Shown here piece by piece: positions 25,313-34,741 of a stretch of DNA of 41,739 nucleotides (positions are counted from its first letter, which is position 1; every line of letters begins with the position of its first letter). The notes under the pieces are model-generated. The model ran no database searches and had not been told where the DNA came from. It saw only the letters and a list, made by a program, of their open reading frames with translations. Source of the DNA: Henriciella sp. (GTDB lineage Bacteria > Pseudomonadota > Alphaproteobacteria > Caulobacterales > Hyphomonadaceae); assembly GCA_027019605.1 (NCBI GenBank), contig JALUWJ010000201.1:1-41739 (forward strand), given 5' to 3'. Both the position numbers and the translations under genes were made by a program.

Positions 25313-26300
25313 GATGATACTGCCCGTATGGGCGGAAGCGGTACAAGTAACTCGGCACAATCGCTTCGACCGTTTCGATTTGAGACACTCCGAGATCGTT
25401 CAGCGTCAAGGCATCGTCCGAGACAACATTATCAGACTTCAACATTTCGACTTGATCGCCGGTAATCGGCGGTGGGCCAAAAATTCCGGACGAAAGCGGC
25501 GGCACGTGCCGGAACAGCGCCCCAAAGGTCAGACCAAGCGGCTTTGCGACGAAGAAAGGTAACGGCAATGCGAATCGCTTTCGGTCAATCGTTTCGCCGA
25601 TAAACGCGTACAGCTCTTTGAACGTATAGACGTTCGGTCCACCCAGCTCATAAGTATTGCCAGCTGCATCACTCTTCGAAACGGCCGCGGCAATCGCGTC
25701 TGCAACGTCGCCCGCATAAACAGGCTGAACCTTGGTCTCGCCGCCACCAATCGCTGGTAGAAACGGAGCAACCGTTGAGATCGGGTGAGACGACATTGCC
25801 GCAAAGCGATTGAAGAAATCGTCCTCTGGGCCAAACACGATGGACGGGCGAAGGATCGTCGCTGTCGGCACGAGCTCGCGAATCGTCAACTCTGCCTCGC
25901 CCTTGGTTTTACCATAGTCGGCCGAGCTGTCTGTGTCCGCCCCAATGGCTGACACATGTACGAAACGGCCTATGCCCGCTGCTTTGCAAGCTTCCGCCAC
26001 GTTCTTAGCGCCGTCTCTCTGTGCGCCTTCAAAGCTCTGACGGCCTTTTTCGTAGAGAATGCCGACCAGGTTCACGACCGCATCGGCGCCATCAACAGCC
26101 GCGGCAACCGATTGCGGATTGCGGACATTCGCCTGAACGATATCGACCCAACCAGGAGCGCCAGCCAGACGAACATCGCCGGCAAGATGAGGGCGCCGAA
26201 CCGCAACACGAACCCGATAGCCTGCTTCGACAAGCGCTCGAGCCGCGTATCGGCCGATAAAGCCAGATCCGCCGAATAGTGCCACTAGACCTTTTGCCAT
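25293..26300 (-). CDS. NAD(P)-binding epimerase-like protein of the complex I NDUFA9 family
   Basis: The 335-residue protein is an atypical short-chain dehydrogenase. The N-terminal dinucleotide loop GGSGFIG is at 10-16, VVNLVGILYEKG follows near 77-88 and YGKTK provides the Tyr and Lys of the active-site pattern near 130-134. Its closest kind is the NDUFA9-type protein of alphaproteobacteria, related to a mitochondrial complex I accessory subunit that binds NADPH; in bacteria the role (quinone or lipid related) is not settled. AAAGGAG lies upstream of the ATG. It converges with the TonB-C-like gene and is divergent from the polysaccharide locus. Confidence 0.88.
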   Translation of the reverse strand: MAKGLVALFGGSGFIGRYAARALVEAGYRVRVAVRRPHLAGDVRLAGAPGWVDIVQANVRNPQSVAAAVDGADAVVNLVGILYEKGRQSFEGAQRDGAKNVAEACKAAGIGRFVHVSAIGADTDSSADYGKTKGEAELTIRELVPTATILRPSIVFGPEDDFFNRFAAMSSHPISTVAPFLPAIGGGETKVQPVYAGDVADAIAAAVSKSDAAGNTYELGGPNVYTFKELYAFIGETIDRKRFALPLPFFVAKPLGLTFGALFRHVPPLSSGIFGPPPITGDQVEMLKSDNVVSDDALTLNDLGVSQIETVEAIVPSYLYRFRPYGQYHQKSEAV

Positions 26301-26453
26301 TTTGCAAATCTCCTTTAGGGCCCAATTGCTCTTCGACGAACCAAGATCATGCAGAGTGATTTTTGTCCATACGGCATTATTGCTCTATCACAGTGGAACA
26401 AAGATTGCTGCAACGCACCAAATCGAGCAAGAAGGCTTTTAAAGGAGCTGCAT

Positions 26454-27557
26454 GTGCACAGTATTAGCTTCAATGGGCGTTTTCTCGATGCCCCTCAGAC
26501 GGGCGTTCAACGCGTGGCGCGAGAGCTCATTTTATCAGTGTTGCAACACCTTGATGCCAATCCTGAACTAAGATCCGAATTAAACTTGCGTCTGATTGCG
26601 CCAAAAGTAACGAGATACGATAAACCTCGTGATGATCTTAAACTGGTTCGTTTCGGACGCTTTTCTGGACAAGCTTGGGAACAGTTGGATTTACCGCGCG
26701 CTCCGACCGGGGATTTACTTGTAAATCTTTGTAATTTGTCACCATTAGCGTCAACCAACAGCATAACAATGATCCATGACGCGCAAGTTTTTCAAACGCC
26801 CGATAGCTACTCAAGAGCTTTCCGTGCTTGGTACAAGTTTGCACTGCCGCGGATTGGAAAATCGGCTCGAAGAATTCTAACCGTTTCGAATTTTTCGGCC
26901 GACCAGCTCGCTGCCAACAGTATCGCTCCGCGCGACAAAATTGATGTCGTCCACAATGGTGTAGATCACATTCTGAATATGGTACCCGACAATTCCGTAA
27001 TTGAGAGGTTTAGACTCGAGCCCGGAAACTATGACGTGGGCGTGGCAAATGTGCAGACGCACAAAAATGTATCTGTTTTGCTGAGGACCTACCAGGATCA
27101 ACGCCTTAAAAACCGAACCCTGGTTTTATTTGGAAGCGCGGATCTAGAGGCTTTCGAAGCAGCAGGCTTACACCTGCCACCCAACGTGTTGCTCGCTGGA
27201 CGATTGTCGGATTCTGAATTGAGAGCACTGTTGGAGTCAGCCAATAGTCTGCTTTTTCCATCTAGAACTGAAGGCTTCGGGCTTCCTCCTCTCGAGGCTA
27301 TGATATTGGGCGTGCCCGCGATTTGTTCCAACACTGGTGCGCTGCCCGAAGTCTGCGGAAATGCTGCCATATACGCTGCCCCAGATAATCCCACAGGCTG
27401 GGTAAATGCTATATTGGATATCGCATCCGAGCGCCCCTCAGAGCGACAATACCGAGCTGAAAATTGCAAGAAACAAGCTGAAAAATACACTTGGTCAAAA
27501 GCGGGCGAAAAATTGATTGGTGTTATTTGTCGAGAACTTCGCCCCCCATCAGGTTGA
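26454..27557 (+). CDS. GT4-family glycosyltransferase
   Basis: This is a GT-B fold enzyme that adds a sugar from a nucleotide-sugar to the growing repeat unit on the cytoplasmic side of the membrane. From GTG 26454 it has 367 residues: FNGRFLDAPQTGVQRVARELI at the start (acceptor-side domain) and FPSRTEGFGLPPLEAMILGVPAICSNTGALPEV in the second half, the E-x7-E donor-binding region. The GTG start is preferred because AAAGGAG lies six bases upstream; an ATG-led reading from 26349 has no binding site and adds 35 unlikely residues. It opens the plus-strand arm of the polysaccharide locus, followed by the HAD and Wzx genes. Sugar specificity cannot be read. Confidence 0.9.
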   Translation: MHSISFNGRFLDAPQTGVQRVARELILSVLQHLDANPELRSELNLRLIAPKVTRYDKPRDDLKLVRFGRFSGQAWEQLDLPRAPTGDLLVNLCNLSPLASTNSITMIHDAQVFQTPDSYSRAFRAWYKFALPRIGKSARRILTVSNFSADQLAANSIAPRDKIDVVHNGVDHILNMVPDNSVIERFRLEPGNYDVGVANVQTHKNVSVLLRTYQDQRLKNRTLVLFGSADLEAFEAAGLHLPPNVLLAGRLSDSELRALLESANSLLFPSRTEGFGLPPLEAMILGVPAICSNTGALPEVCGNAAIYAAPDNPTGWVNAILDIASERPSERQYRAENCKKQAEKYTWSKAGEKLIGVICRELRPPSG

Positions 27558-27750
27558 AAATTCCCGCAAAAATAGCAGTTCCATTTGCCTAAATTAAACA
27601 CCCAAACATTAGACTACAGCAACGTAATGCGGCTTTTAGCGACTTAGTAGCGCGCTCAACCATCATAAGGCGGTGATTGGCACGATTCCTGAACCGTTTG
27701 ACGCCAAACAAGTACCTCATATGTATCCGCATTTCCTTAGAGGAAAAATT

Positions 27751-29682
27751 ATGCATCAACAGAAGTTCGCGTGCTACGATCTGTTCGACACAGTTCTTTT
27801 TCGCGCAGTTCTTGCACCCAGCGACGTCTTTCGCCTCATCCACCGAAAGCTCTTAAAGGACGGCATCGTTGATGAAGCCAGAATCGGAGAAGACGCTTTT
27901 GTCGCTGCACGTCGATGTGCCGAAACCAAGGCGCGGGTTGGTGTCGAGGAATGTACGCTTGACGAGATTTGGACTCTTCTAGCGGCGGACCTAGGCAGCG
28001 ATTGCGCAACTCTCGGTGTAAAACTCGAAGAGGAAGCGGAACGTCAAGTTTTATACCCGAACGCTGAGATTGTGAATTTACTTAGAAAGCAACGAGCTAA
28101 GGGTGAGACCATTGTCTTTATTTCAGACATGTATCATTCGACCAAGTTTCTAAAGAGCGTTCTGATTGACTTGGGTATATGGGAGAACAATGATCACATT
28201 TTCGTCTCCTCTTGCGAAGGCGCTCAAAAGCATACAGGCCGTCTATACACTAAAGTCAGAGCTGCATTGGGCGGCAATCCTAGATCATATCGGATGACTG
28301 GAGACAATCGCCGTAGCGACGTTTTACGCGCTCGCTTGGCTGGCTGGAGAGCAAGACACTATCGGGGACAACAGCTGAATCGATATGAGCGAACACTACT
28401 CCAAAAGCTAAACACGACGCGCCTTCAGAAGTCAGTCCTGGTTGGAACCATTCGACGATTTCGATGCGCAGATCAAAGCCATCGAACTTCCCGCTTCGTC
28501 AGCGATTTTCTGGGGTTGGTGGCAATGTTCTGGGCTCTTTGGGCGATACGACAAGCCCAGGCACAAGGAGTACATCGACTGAAGTTTGCAGCTCGCGACG
28601 GCTATCAGGCCTGGGTTGCGGCAGAGGCGCTTCACAACCTGGGTGTCACCAGCGTGAAATGCGATTACTTTTATAGTTCTCGCGCATCTCTTTACTTTGC
28701 CAATATCAACAATTTTGAAGAAGATTTAGATTGGATAGCCAACCAGAGTGAAGAACTGACTGCGAAAAAGGTTTATCAGTATTTGAATCTGGACACGGAC
28801 GCCATCAAAACCAGCCTGCCCGCAAACCTCACCGAATTAGATGCTTTATCTGCCGACGACTATCGCGCACTCAAAGAAAATCTACTGCAATCAGGTTTGG
28901 CCGAACACGTAATAGACGCTGCCGCGAACCAACGAGCGCTAGTTCTCAAATTCCTCGAACAAGAACATATGATGAGCGACGAAGTTTGGGCCATCGCGGA
29001 CATCGGTTGGCATTTAAATGTTCAAGCTCAAATCGCCAATATTGCTGGCGTTGATCGGACGCGAGGCCTCTATCTGTACTTATCAGAAAAACGACAGCCG
29101 CCCTCAAGTTGCGGAGTTGCTTCGGCAATGCTGCCAACGATTGCAGAAGACGCTAAAGTTGAATCCATCCCTAGTATATGGAGATACACCACCATCGCTG
29201 AACATCTCCTTAGCATGGCCCCACATGGAACCACCACGGGGTACGCGCAAGCCCCAAATGGTACGGTCGTTCCCGTTTGCAAAAACATCAACGAAACCGA
29301 GCGAGAAGGAAAAGAAGCGATCGCAACTGAGGTCAGAAAATTCGTTACGGAAAATGGAGCGGAATTCGCAGTTTTGTTTGATTCTGATCAGTCTTGCACA
29401 GAAGCACTGAGACAAATCACCAACGTGTTCATAGATCACCCCACACGGGACGCACTGAAGGGTTTACCGGGTCTCTTATCCGTTGGGCGAGGTATGCGAA
29501 ACGAAGGCGACAAAAAACTTCTTCAACCGATTGGCTTTTTAGACATTCTGAATGCGGTCTTGGTGATTTTGAGAATCAGGCGGCGCGGCAACTTTGAGTG
29601 GCTGCACGGCAGATTGGTCATGACGGGACCAATGGCCACCATCGGAATACACATATCTAATTTCCTACGCAGAGGATCCTAA
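27751..29682 (+). CDS. Large protein with N-terminal HAD-like hydrolase domain, polysaccharide locus
   Basis: From ATG 27751 (AGAGGA six bases upstream) it has 643 residues. The first ~220 form a HAD-type domain with all four motifs: DLFDT (Asp10, Asp13), ISDMY (Ser125), Lys160 in GAQKHTGRLY and GDNRRSD (184-190). The remaining ~400 residues are an unassigned domain beginning near FAARDGYQAW (about 275-285), containing ADIGWHLNVQAQI (about 413-425), with no membrane helices. Similar two-domain proteins occur in surface-polysaccharide loci of many bacteria without proven function; hydrolysis of a phospho-sugar or transfer of a glycan-phosphate are both conceivable. In-frame ATGs further upstream (27721) lack a binding site. 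It lies between the GT4 and Wzx genes. Confidence 0.8.
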   Translation: MHQQKFACYDLFDTVLFRAVLAPSDVFRLIHRKLLKDGIVDEARIGEDAFVAARRCAETKARVGVEECTLDEIWTLLAADLGSDCATLGVKLEEEAERQVLYPNAEIVNLLRKQRAKGETIVFISDMYHSTKFLKSVLIDLGIWENNDHIFVSSCEGAQKHTGRLYTKVRAALGGNPRSYRMTGDNRRSDVLRARLAGWRARHYRGQQLNRYERTLLQKLNTTRLQKSVLVGTIRRFRCADQSHRTSRFVSDFLGLVAMFWALWAIRQAQAQGVHRLKFAARDGYQAWVAAEALHNLGVTSVKCDYFYSSRASLYFANINNFEEDLDWIANQSEELTAKKVYQYLNLDTDAIKTSLPANLTELDALSADDYRALKENLLQSGLAEHVIDAAANQRALVLKFLEQEHMMSDEVWAIADIGWHLNVQAQIANIAGVDRTRGLYLYLSEKRQPPSSCGVASAMLPTIAEDAKVESIPSIWRYTTIAEHLLSMAPHGTTTGYAQAPNGTVVPVCKNINETEREGKEAIATEVRKFVTENGAEFAVLFDSDQSCTEALRQITNVFIDHPTRDALKGLPGLLSVGRGMRNEGDKKLLQPIGFLDILNAVLVILRIRRRGNFEWLHGRLVMTGPMATIGIHISNFLRRGS

Positions 29683-29740
29683 GCCATCTGCATGCTCCAG
29701 CCCCATACGCGCATACGCATTAGCTGCAAAGGATCGCCCG

Positions 29741-31222
29741 ATGCAATCTAATGTTATGAAACGAACAGCGAGCGCAAGTCTCGCTCTCGCTGGCGCTCAA
29801 CTGTTTGCGAGATTTATCGATTTTTTCCTGATTCTACTTCTCGCTCGGCTGCTGACTCCGGAAGACTTTGCGCTGATCGCGATCGCGATGATCTTTGTAC
29901 AAGTCACTGAAGCGATTCTAGAAGTGCCAGTTTTCCAGGCGTTGATACGCACGCCTCGAGTAACCCGGAACATGTTGTATACGGCATTCACGATTTCGCT
30001 GATTCGGTCTTTCGTGGTCGTAGCAATTATCTTGATTTTGACACCAGTCGCCGCATTTCTCTTCGACGAACCCAGGCTTTACGCTCTGATGCCAGTGTTG
30101 GCGCTTGCCCCTGGTTTTCGGGGGCTCATAAACCCCAAGATCGTGTTGTTTGCCCGGCGTTTGAACTACTATCCGGAAGCGCTGATTTCTTGCGGAGCAA
30201 AGGTATTGACCGCGTTGATTGCTTTGCCCTTTGCATTAGCTACCCAAAGCTATTGGGCACTGGCTATGATGACGGTAATCTCTCCCATTTTGTTGGTCTT
30301 CGGCTCTTACCTTTTTGTACCGTTCCTGCCTAAGCTCTCGCTCAAATCATGGAGTACGTTCTCAAACATGATTGGTTGGGCAACAGTCTCACAGTTTTTT
30401 GGGGCTGCGAGCTGGCAGGCGGAAGTGTTTATCTTGGCGCAGTTTGCCTCAAGAACGACGACGGGGAACTATAGCGTTGCTAGCAATCTTAACGGGACCG
30501 TATCTCAGATTTTCATTGGGCCAGTATTTAAACCATTTATATCGTCGTTTTCGGAGCTTCGTAGACTTGGAACGCTTAGAGAAGGGTACCTCTTAGGCAC
30601 CAGGACCGTTTTCATTCTCACCGGTCCAGTTTTTACGGTGCTGGCTGTACTTTCGGCACCCATAGTTATGCTCCTGTTCGGCAAAGAGTGGGGAGAAGCG
30701 CCTTTGTTCTTGACGATTCTCGCTTTTTGCAAGCTTTTCAAAACCGCGGTTCAGCCCGCGGGCAGCGTGGCGTACGCTTTTGACAAAACTATCTATGTCG
30801 CGCTGATTACCGGATGTGTTTTCTTGTTTAAGACATCCCTCATGTACGTGGGCTACGTCACTCACGGAATCCCAGGGTTCTTGATAGGCCAAATCCTAGG
30901 AGCGGTTGTTTATTTCATGATTTCAGCCTGGGTCGTGCAACGATTGATTGATCTGAGCGTGTGGCAGCAAATCAAAACCATCTTAGTTCCAGCATTGGGA
31001 CTCATTGCAATGGCGCTAGTTATGCTCGGACTGAAGCAGTTTATTGACTATAACAATCAACTAACATTGTTCTTCTCAATTGCCGCGGTCGCTGCGATTG
31101 GATCGATCTGCTATGTTACTCTGGTGTTGATTGTTTGGATGCTGAACGGTCGCCCAGACGGCTTCGAAAAGCAGCTCATTCTGTATATTACGAGAATGAC
31201 TCAACGCATTACATCAAAATAA
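29741..31222 (+). CDS. Wzx-type lipid-linked oligosaccharide flippase (MOP superfamily)
   Basis: The 493-residue polytopic membrane protein shows about 12-14 hydrophobic helices. It begins RTASASLALAGAQLFARFIDFFLILLLARLLTPEDFALIAIA, the standard start of the polysaccharide-synthesis/export flippase family. It would move undecaprenyl-diphosphate-linked repeat units across the inner membrane. AAAGGA lies seven bases before the ATG. It is the last gene of the plus-strand arm and converges with the GT2 gene; the 111-base gap between them shows no clear terminator. It pairs functionally with the Wzy-like polymerase on the other arm. Confidence 0.9.
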   Translation: MQSNVMKRTASASLALAGAQLFARFIDFFLILLLARLLTPEDFALIAIAMIFVQVTEAILEVPVFQALIRTPRVTRNMLYTAFTISLIRSFVVVAIILILTPVAAFLFDEPRLYALMPVLALAPGFRGLINPKIVLFARRLNYYPEALISCGAKVLTALIALPFALATQSYWALAMMTVISPILLVFGSYLFVPFLPKLSLKSWSTFSNMIGWATVSQFFGAASWQAEVFILAQFASRTTTGNYSVASNLNGTVSQIFIGPVFKPFISSFSELRRLGTLREGYLLGTRTVFILTGPVFTVLAVLSAPIVMLLFGKEWGEAPLFLTILAFCKLFKTAVQPAGSVAYAFDKTIYVALITGCVFLFKTSLMYVGYVTHGIPGFLIGQILGAVVYFMISAWVVQRLIDLSVWQQIKTILVPALGLIAMALVMLGLKQFIDYNNQLTLFFSIAAVAAIGSICYVTLVLIVWMLNGRPDGFEKQLILYITRMTQRITSK

Positions 31223-31333
31223 CTGCTGACGAGCTGTTGTCATGAGACTACCAGCAGATTGATACGGCAAGCAGATATTTCTTCCCAACCAGCGAACGAG
31301 CTGAGGCGGAAATCTCTCTTTTTCAGAAGACGG

Positions 31334-32209
31334 TTATGCTCTCTCGGCAGAGTGCTTACGAATAGGCGAAGTGTCGAAATAGCCTTCTGCCCTTCCAATC
31401 GCAACGTTGGCGGCCTGCTCAGCTAAAGCCGGGCGAAAACGCATCAAGTTAAACGCTGCTTTTAGGATCGGCCGAACGACCCAAAACCCCATATGAGCCC
31501 AAGAGTATCCGTGCATTTTCAGCACGCGACCGTGACCACGTGCATAATTGCGCGACTTACGTATTAGCTGCGAACTGGGTCGACGTGAATAAAGAGATTC
31601 ATGGTGTCCGTACATTGAAGGATCGAAGACAATGTTTGCATCTTTTTCGAGAGCTCGAAGAACAATTTCTTGACCCTCGCAAGCTTGCCACGGTGAGGCT
31701 GCACCCACGCCGATTACCGGATCGTAGCCGCCAAGCATTTCAAGAAGATCTCGTCGAAAAAATGCCATCCATTCAATTTGAGTCGTCCAAACGTTCTGCC
31801 GCGTAACAGTTTGGGTTTTCGTTTCAAAACGTCCGTTTATGGATTGGCCGCTTTCATTCGCCGCACGCCCCGTCAATCCATCCAAACTCTTCGATTCCAT
31901 CGCATCGATCGCGCGCGCGAATAGATCCTCTGGATACCAACAATCATCGTCCGGAAATACAATAAATTCACCTTTCGCGAACTCGAGCCCGCGATTCCGA
32001 CCAATACTCAAACCACGTTCTTTCGGGGTATGAATGCGGCTGATCGGAAAACTGAATGCTGCATTGTCCAAAAACGACAAACGGTCATCGTCGTTTTGGT
32101 CAATAATAATCACCTCAAAGTCGCGGAACGTCTGCGCCTCAAGACTTCTAAACAATACATCTAACTCGGCCTGTCGCCCGAGGGTCGAAATAATCGCTGA
32201 AAGTTTCAT
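31334..32209 (-). CDS. GT2-family glycosyltransferase
   Basis: This is an inverting GT-A fold enzyme, 291 residues. Residues 1-40 (KLSAIISTLGRQAELDVLFRSLEAQT, then FEVIIIDQNDD) form the nucleotide-binding half. RGLSIGRNRGLEFAKGEFIVFPDDDCWY (about 65-92) contains the DDD metal-binding site, and the C-terminal half has the CEGQEIVLRALEKDA acceptor/base region. No membrane segment is seen. It is the last gene of the minus-strand arm, 22 bases after the other GT2 gene, and probably adds one sugar of the repeat unit. Confidence 0.9.
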   Translation of the reverse strand: MKLSAIISTLGRQAELDVLFRSLEAQTFRDFEVIIIDQNDDDRLSFLDNAAFSFPISRIHTPKERGLSIGRNRGLEFAKGEFIVFPDDDCWYPEDLFARAIDAMESKSLDGLTGRAANESGQSINGRFETKTQTVTRQNVWTTQIEWMAFFRRDLLEMLGGYDPVIGVGAASPWQACEGQEIVLRALEKDANIVFDPSMYGHHESLYSRRPSSQLIRKSRNYARGHGRVLKMHGYSWAHMGFWVVRPILKAAFNLMRFRPALAEQAANVAIGRAEGYFDTSPIRKHSAERA

Positions 32210-32231
32210 ACCGATCGTCCCGGAACTATTG

Positions 32232-33146
32232 TTATTTCAATGATAAAATGCGTTCGGGCTGCAAACGACCGCGAGCAGCATCCGAAATCGCCACCATATT
32301 ACCGAGCAGGCGACCACGATAGTCTATGTATGGATGCTGGGCGACGCTCTTAACGGTATTCGCCAAAAGGGCCTTAGCGAGAAACTTGGCGCAAACACGC
32401 GTGGACACACTCCCCTTCGCGCGCAAGTAAACCATGTTCGCTATTTGCGAGTAGCCCATTTTGAGGCCGCTGTTTCTAGCAGATTTAGCCCCAAGGTGCA
32501 CACCACGCGGAGACGGGTGGTATATTGCGCGTCCAAAACTTCTCGCTGCACTCGTAAAATCACGATCTTCTTGCCATGCATACAATGGAAGCCGCTCATC
32601 AAATCGCGCTTTGGAAAAAATCAAGCTTCGCACAGCCATATTACAACCGTAAAGTGAATCCACCGCCCTAGGTCTATCCCCTTGCGCCCAACATTTTTCC
32701 GGTGCCAGCTCGCCGCTCAAAAACAGAGACGCATCTCCTTCCGAAATACCTGCTCCCTTAATTCCATCCGCGAGTACTTGTCCGGTGAGGGCAACGACCT
32801 CCTCGTTGTCCTGAAAAACTTGCTCAGCATTGCTGAGCCAATTTTCATCAGGTCGAAAATCATCATCAAAAAAGACACAAAAGGATTCTCTGTCGCCGGC
32901 AAACCTATCCAGAATGTGTTCGACGCCTGCGTTTCTCTGCACGGGAAGGCCAGCTTTTTTGGCGAAAAGCACATGTCCACCGAGCACTTCAAATGAGGGA
33001 TGCTCGGACAATCCCGTGGTGTCAGAATCATCAACACCCACAAACGTTACAGAAGTGGGCGACAAAGTCTGGGTGGCGAGCAGATCCAAGAGCCTATAGC
33101 ATTCATTAGGCCTGCCCTTGGTAGCTACGATTATGTGCACATCCAT
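32232..33146 (-). CDS. GT2-family glycosyltransferase
   Basis: The 304-residue GT-A enzyme starts MDVHIIVATKGRPNECYRLL; VTFVGVDDSD gives the first aspartate pair, GLPVQRNAGVEHIL the conserved Arg-Asn segment, and FCVFFDDDFRPDENWL (about residues 90-105) the metal-binding DDD. AWQEDRDFTSAA near residue 210 is the likely catalytic-base region. The ATG at 33146 is chosen because AAAGGA lies seven bases upstream; a TTG-led reading six codons longer would consume that binding site. It lies between the Wzy-like gene and the second GT2 gene in the same operon. Confidence 0.9.
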   Translation of the reverse strand: MDVHIIVATKGRPNECYRLLDLLATQTLSPTSVTFVGVDDSDTTGLSEHPSFEVLGGHVLFAKKAGLPVQRNAGVEHILDRFAGDRESFCVFFDDDFRPDENWLSNAEQVFQDNEEVVALTGQVLADGIKGAGISEGDASLFLSGELAPEKCWAQGDRPRAVDSLYGCNMAVRSLIFSKARFDERLPLYAWQEDRDFTSAARSFGRAIYHPSPRGVHLGAKSARNSGLKMGYSQIANMVYLRAKGSVSTRVCAKFLAKALLANTVKSVAQHPYIDYRGRLLGNMVAISDAARGRLQPERILSLK

Positions 33147-33239
33147 AAGCGAATCCTTTATCAAAACTTTTCAATATTTGTGCCACTTCACTCGTTGCTG
33201 TGATGCCATATCCTACACCGAGCGCTCAAAACCGGGAAC

Positions 33240-34670
33240 TTATGCGCCATTGGAAGAATGACTTTCTGATACAGCACCAGGTCGATCTTGTATTTTGTAG
33301 GATGCCATTGCGGCAAAAACAAAAAACAAAATGCCAAGCGAAGTCCCTCCAGACAAAGACTTGGCAATCAACAGCGCAATCAAACCAGACCTTGCAGCTG
33401 CCGCGATTTGTTTATCTTCTTGCGCCCACCGGTTCATAAATATTCGCCTGTGATTTGTTCCAAACACTCGCGCCAAGAATAACAAAAACAAAAACACCCC
33501 GATGATTCCCGTAGAAGAGATCAAAGCTATCGCGAAGCTTGAATTTCGGTTGCTGCCAAGCCCTACCCCTAAACCGTAAGAGTCAAAAACATTCTGAAGG
33601 GCCAACATGTTCCATTCCATGCGCTCAACGCCAGACTCAGAGTCTAATTTGTTGACCAGCATCTCATTTATCATGTCCTCTATCGGATTTAGCAAATCAG
33701 GGCGGAGCGCGAGTGCAAATGCGGCTAGAAAGCCTGCAAATGGGATCAAAGAGACCAAAAAACTAGTTCTACCAACTCTTCCGCTTCCATTCGGCAAGGT
33801 TGGATCGGTGCGAGAAAAATCACGCGGCAAAACGATCATCAGATATATGATCAAAGCCCCATATGCCGTAGAAGATGTCGACATGACCAATGCGATAAAT
33901 GTCGCAAGAGAGAGCAGGCCTGTATAGGGTATTGAGACTCCGCCCCGCCAAAGCCTAAACGTGAAGGCAAATAGTCCCATAGCGTGTATGGAAAATGACG
34001 AAGTCTCAGAGAAGAACCCAGTTACTCGCTTCATACCGAGAACAACGTCATTTGCCCTCTGCACATAACCTGCATTTCGAATAAAATCCAAAATACTGGC
34101 CGTGCCGGTGGTGTAAGTCGCCATATCAATGACTACAAACAAGATGTTGAAAGCAACGGAAACCACAACTGCGATCGCTATCGGCCTCAGACTCTTCAAT
34201 GACAAGATCAGCGCACCGACCATCAGAAAAATCGCCAAGTCTCCCACATAATAAACTGATTGCGCCAGGTTACTTGTTAGCGGAGCAATAGGCTGGCGAA
34301 GGAGTTTGCCAGGCTTGTCCGCTCCGAGAGGAAAAACCTCAAACATTCCGCTGAATAATCTGGGCATAAACACCGCAGTAATAATCGCCCAAGCGACGAA
34401 TAGTATTAATAAGAATTCAGGGCGATTTAAGTCGAGCGTCTGCAAAAGGCGCTGGGCACCCCCCACTCTGATCAAAATAGCCAAACCCAAAAAGACTATC
34501 ATCAAATAGCCTGGTGGTATCGGTGACCCCCCCAAGGAGTGCAGCGTAATAGCGGCCGATGCTTGGAAAAGCGTTGCAACACATAAAACTGTTAGAGCCG
34601 CAACCCGTGAATGAAACATCGCCGCGAGACAAAGCGCACTTAACAGCACACCGATTATTTCTATGCTCAT
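33240..34670 (-). CDS. O-antigen ligase/Wzy-like polysaccharide polymerase
   Basis: The 476-residue polytopic inner-membrane protein has about ten to twelve hydrophobic helices and a large polar loop (about 330-375, NPIEDMINEMLVNKL through NVFDSYGLGVGLGSNRNSSF). That loop, with the GxGLGS element, is typical of the Wzy/WaaL/RfaL superfamily. Its place next to the Wzc-type co-polymerase argues for Wzy, which joins repeat units in the periplasm. Family members diverge too much for a substrate call. GGGAAGG lies nine bases before the ATG. It follows the Wzc gene by 71 bases. Confidence 0.78.
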   Translation of the reverse strand: MSIEIIGVLLSALCLAAMFHSRVAALTVLCVATLFQASAAITLHSLGGSPIPPGYLMIVFLGLAILIRVGGAQRLLQTLDLNRPEFLLILFVAWAIITAVFMPRLFSGMFEVFPLGADKPGKLLRQPIAPLTSNLAQSVYYVGDLAIFLMVGALILSLKSLRPIAIAVVVSVAFNILFVVIDMATYTTGTASILDFIRNAGYVQRANDVVLGMKRVTGFFSETSSFSIHAMGLFAFTFRLWRGGVSIPYTGLLSLATFIALVMSTSSTAYGALIIYLMIVLPRDFSRTDPTLPNGSGRVGRTSFLVSLIPFAGFLAAFALALRPDLLNPIEDMINEMLVNKLDSESGVERMEWNMLALQNVFDSYGLGVGLGSNRNSSFAIALISSTGIIGVFLFLLFLARVFGTNHRRIFMNRWAQEDKQIAAAARSGLIALLIAKSLSGGTSLGILFFVFAAMASYKIQDRPGAVSESHSSNGA

Positions 34671-34741
34671 ACCGCGGAGCCTTCCCTACTCATGATAAGC
34701 AGATTCCCTCGCGAACGTGGAGACTATGTCCGCGGTTGGCG

